This document shows, piece by piece, positions 13,706-14,097 of a stretch of 14,097 nucleotides of DNA (positions are counted from its first letter, which is position 1; every line of letters begins with the position of its first letter). Both the position numbers and the translations under genes were made by a program. The notes beneath the pieces were generated by a model, which was not told the origin of the DNA, searched no databases, and saw only the letters and a list, made by a program, of their open reading frames with translations. The stretch comes from Lentimicrobiaceae bacterium (GTDB lineage: Bacteria; Bacteroidota; Bacteroidia; Bacteroidales; WCHB1-69), in contig WRNX01000020.1 of assembly GCA_009776395.1 (NCBI GenBank), forward strand, positions 1,007-15,103. Reading direction: 5' to 3'.

Positions 13706-14097
13706 ATGAAATACCCAAACATCCGAGAAGAAGAAATAAAAATTAGAGTAGCCCAAGATTACTTTTGGCTGTTCGATTGTGCCAATAAAATTGGTAATGT
13801 GGATTTTTGCGTATGTATGCCCAAGGCTAACAAGGGGATTAATCCCCTTGTTAATCCCCTTGTTGAATTTTCCCTTGCCGAAACCCAATCTTTACTTTGG
13901 GCAGAAGCAAAAAGAGATTCATCCGATATTACTAAATCTTTTATCCAATTAATCTTAACTATTGGCAAGGCGCGTACTTTCGACAAATATCTTCCCCCGC
14001 AGTTTCTCGGTGCTTTTGACGGCGAAAAAATTGCATTCATCCCGTATAGTGAAATTCACGATATTTTTTATCTGAACGATTTTAACTGGAACGTTGC
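13706..14097 (+). CDS. Partial restriction-modification (type II/IIG-like) enzyme, N-terminal 130 residues
   Basis: An open frame from the ATG at 13706 runs off the right edge without a stop. The product starts MKYPNIREEEIKIRVAQDYF and contains VDFCVCMP (33-40), SLLWAEAKRDSSDITKSFIQ (from about 60), LILTIGKARTFDKYLPPQFLG, AFDGEKIAFIPY and NDFNWNV. WAEAK after a short beta strand is the E-x-K element of a PD-(D/E)xK nuclease fold. The series is what I remember from the N-termini of large Bacteroidota and Campylobacterota restriction-modification methylases, in which a nuclease domain precedes an N6-adenine methyltransferase and a target-recognition domain. No methyltransferase motif is inside the window, so the call rests on this N-terminal resemblance. 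The variable loop at residues 42-53 is encoded by a palindromic repeat. No partner gene is visible. Confidence 0.55.
   Translation, partial: MKYPNIREEEIKIRVAQDYFWLFDCANKIGNVDFCVCMPKANKGINPLVNPLVEFSLAETQSLLWAEAKRDSSDITKSFIQLILTIGKARTFDKYLPPQFLGAFDGEKIAFIPYSEIHDIFYLNDFNWNV
13829..13864. repeat. In-frame 36-bp palindromic insert in the restriction-modification-like gene
   Basis: Three 12-bp units: AACAAGGGGATT (13829-13840), its exact reverse complement AATCCCCTTGTT (13841-13852), and a second copy of the latter (13853-13864). The first two form a perfect 24-bp palindrome. The block is exactly 12 codons, aligned to the reading frame, and encodes NKGINPLVNPLV (residues 42-53). Confidence 0.95.

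Noticed and set aside
13401..14040. Several minus-strand ORFs at the right end
   Set aside because: They are antisense to the HMA-like gene, the repeat spacer and the restriction-modification frame; the proteins are unrecognisable, and the plus-strand frames carry clear family motifs.

Overview
The window is AT-rich bacterial DNA that looks like Bacteroidota, probably Bacteroidales or a relative; I cannot place it lower. Reasons: a secreted protein ending in a gliding-motility/type IX secretion (CHU_C-type) sorting domain, a bactofilin followed by a small ATP-synthase-I-like membrane protein, an F0 subunit a with a signal-peptide-bearing N-terminal extension, a Rho factor with a long charged extension, start codons without Shine-Dalgarno sequences, and TAnnTTTG-type promoter boxes. 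I see no rRNA, tRNA, transposase or CRISPR array.

Layout. At 1-310 (minus, cut by the edge) is the N-terminus of a polytopic membrane protein resembling a polysaccharide flippase. Positions 311-550 are noncoding and hold 16 heptamer repeats that end at the start codon of a P-loop kinase-like gene (551-1114, plus). This overlaps tail to tail with rho (minus). From a divergent region, atpB then tsaB run on the plus strand (3037-4896). They face a minus-strand cluster, in transcription order bactofilin, ATP-synthase-I-like protein, PlsC-like acyltransferase, small secreted protein (7356 down to 4948). Upstream, also minus, are the T9SS-sorted protein and guaB (10386 to 7477), and before them serS and a FucP-like sugar transporter (12975 to 10460). 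On the plus strand follow a small secreted heavy-metal-associated-like protein (13206-13619), a repeat-rich spacer, and the start of a gene resembling a type II (IIG-like) restriction-modification enzyme, cut by the right edge.

Most of the window is housekeeping: transcription termination (rho), ATP synthesis (atpB), tRNA t6A modification (tsaB), GMP synthesis (guaB), tRNA-Ser charging (serS), phospholipid acylation, cytoskeleton/envelope (bactofilin), sugar import. The accessory flavour is at the two ends: the flippase fragment on the left, the restriction-modification fragment on the right.

The least ordinary signals are small. Heptameric repeats occur at three places, and one of them supplies the C-terminus of a protein. 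A 36-bp palindrome-plus-copy lies in frame inside the restriction-modification gene. A GC-rich hairpin cluster precedes that gene. The metal-associated protein appears to have serines where its family has the CxxC cysteines. The ATP synthase neighbourhood looks broken up, with atpB isolated from atpE. I do not see a complete undescribed multi-gene system; the repeat-related observations are the best leads.
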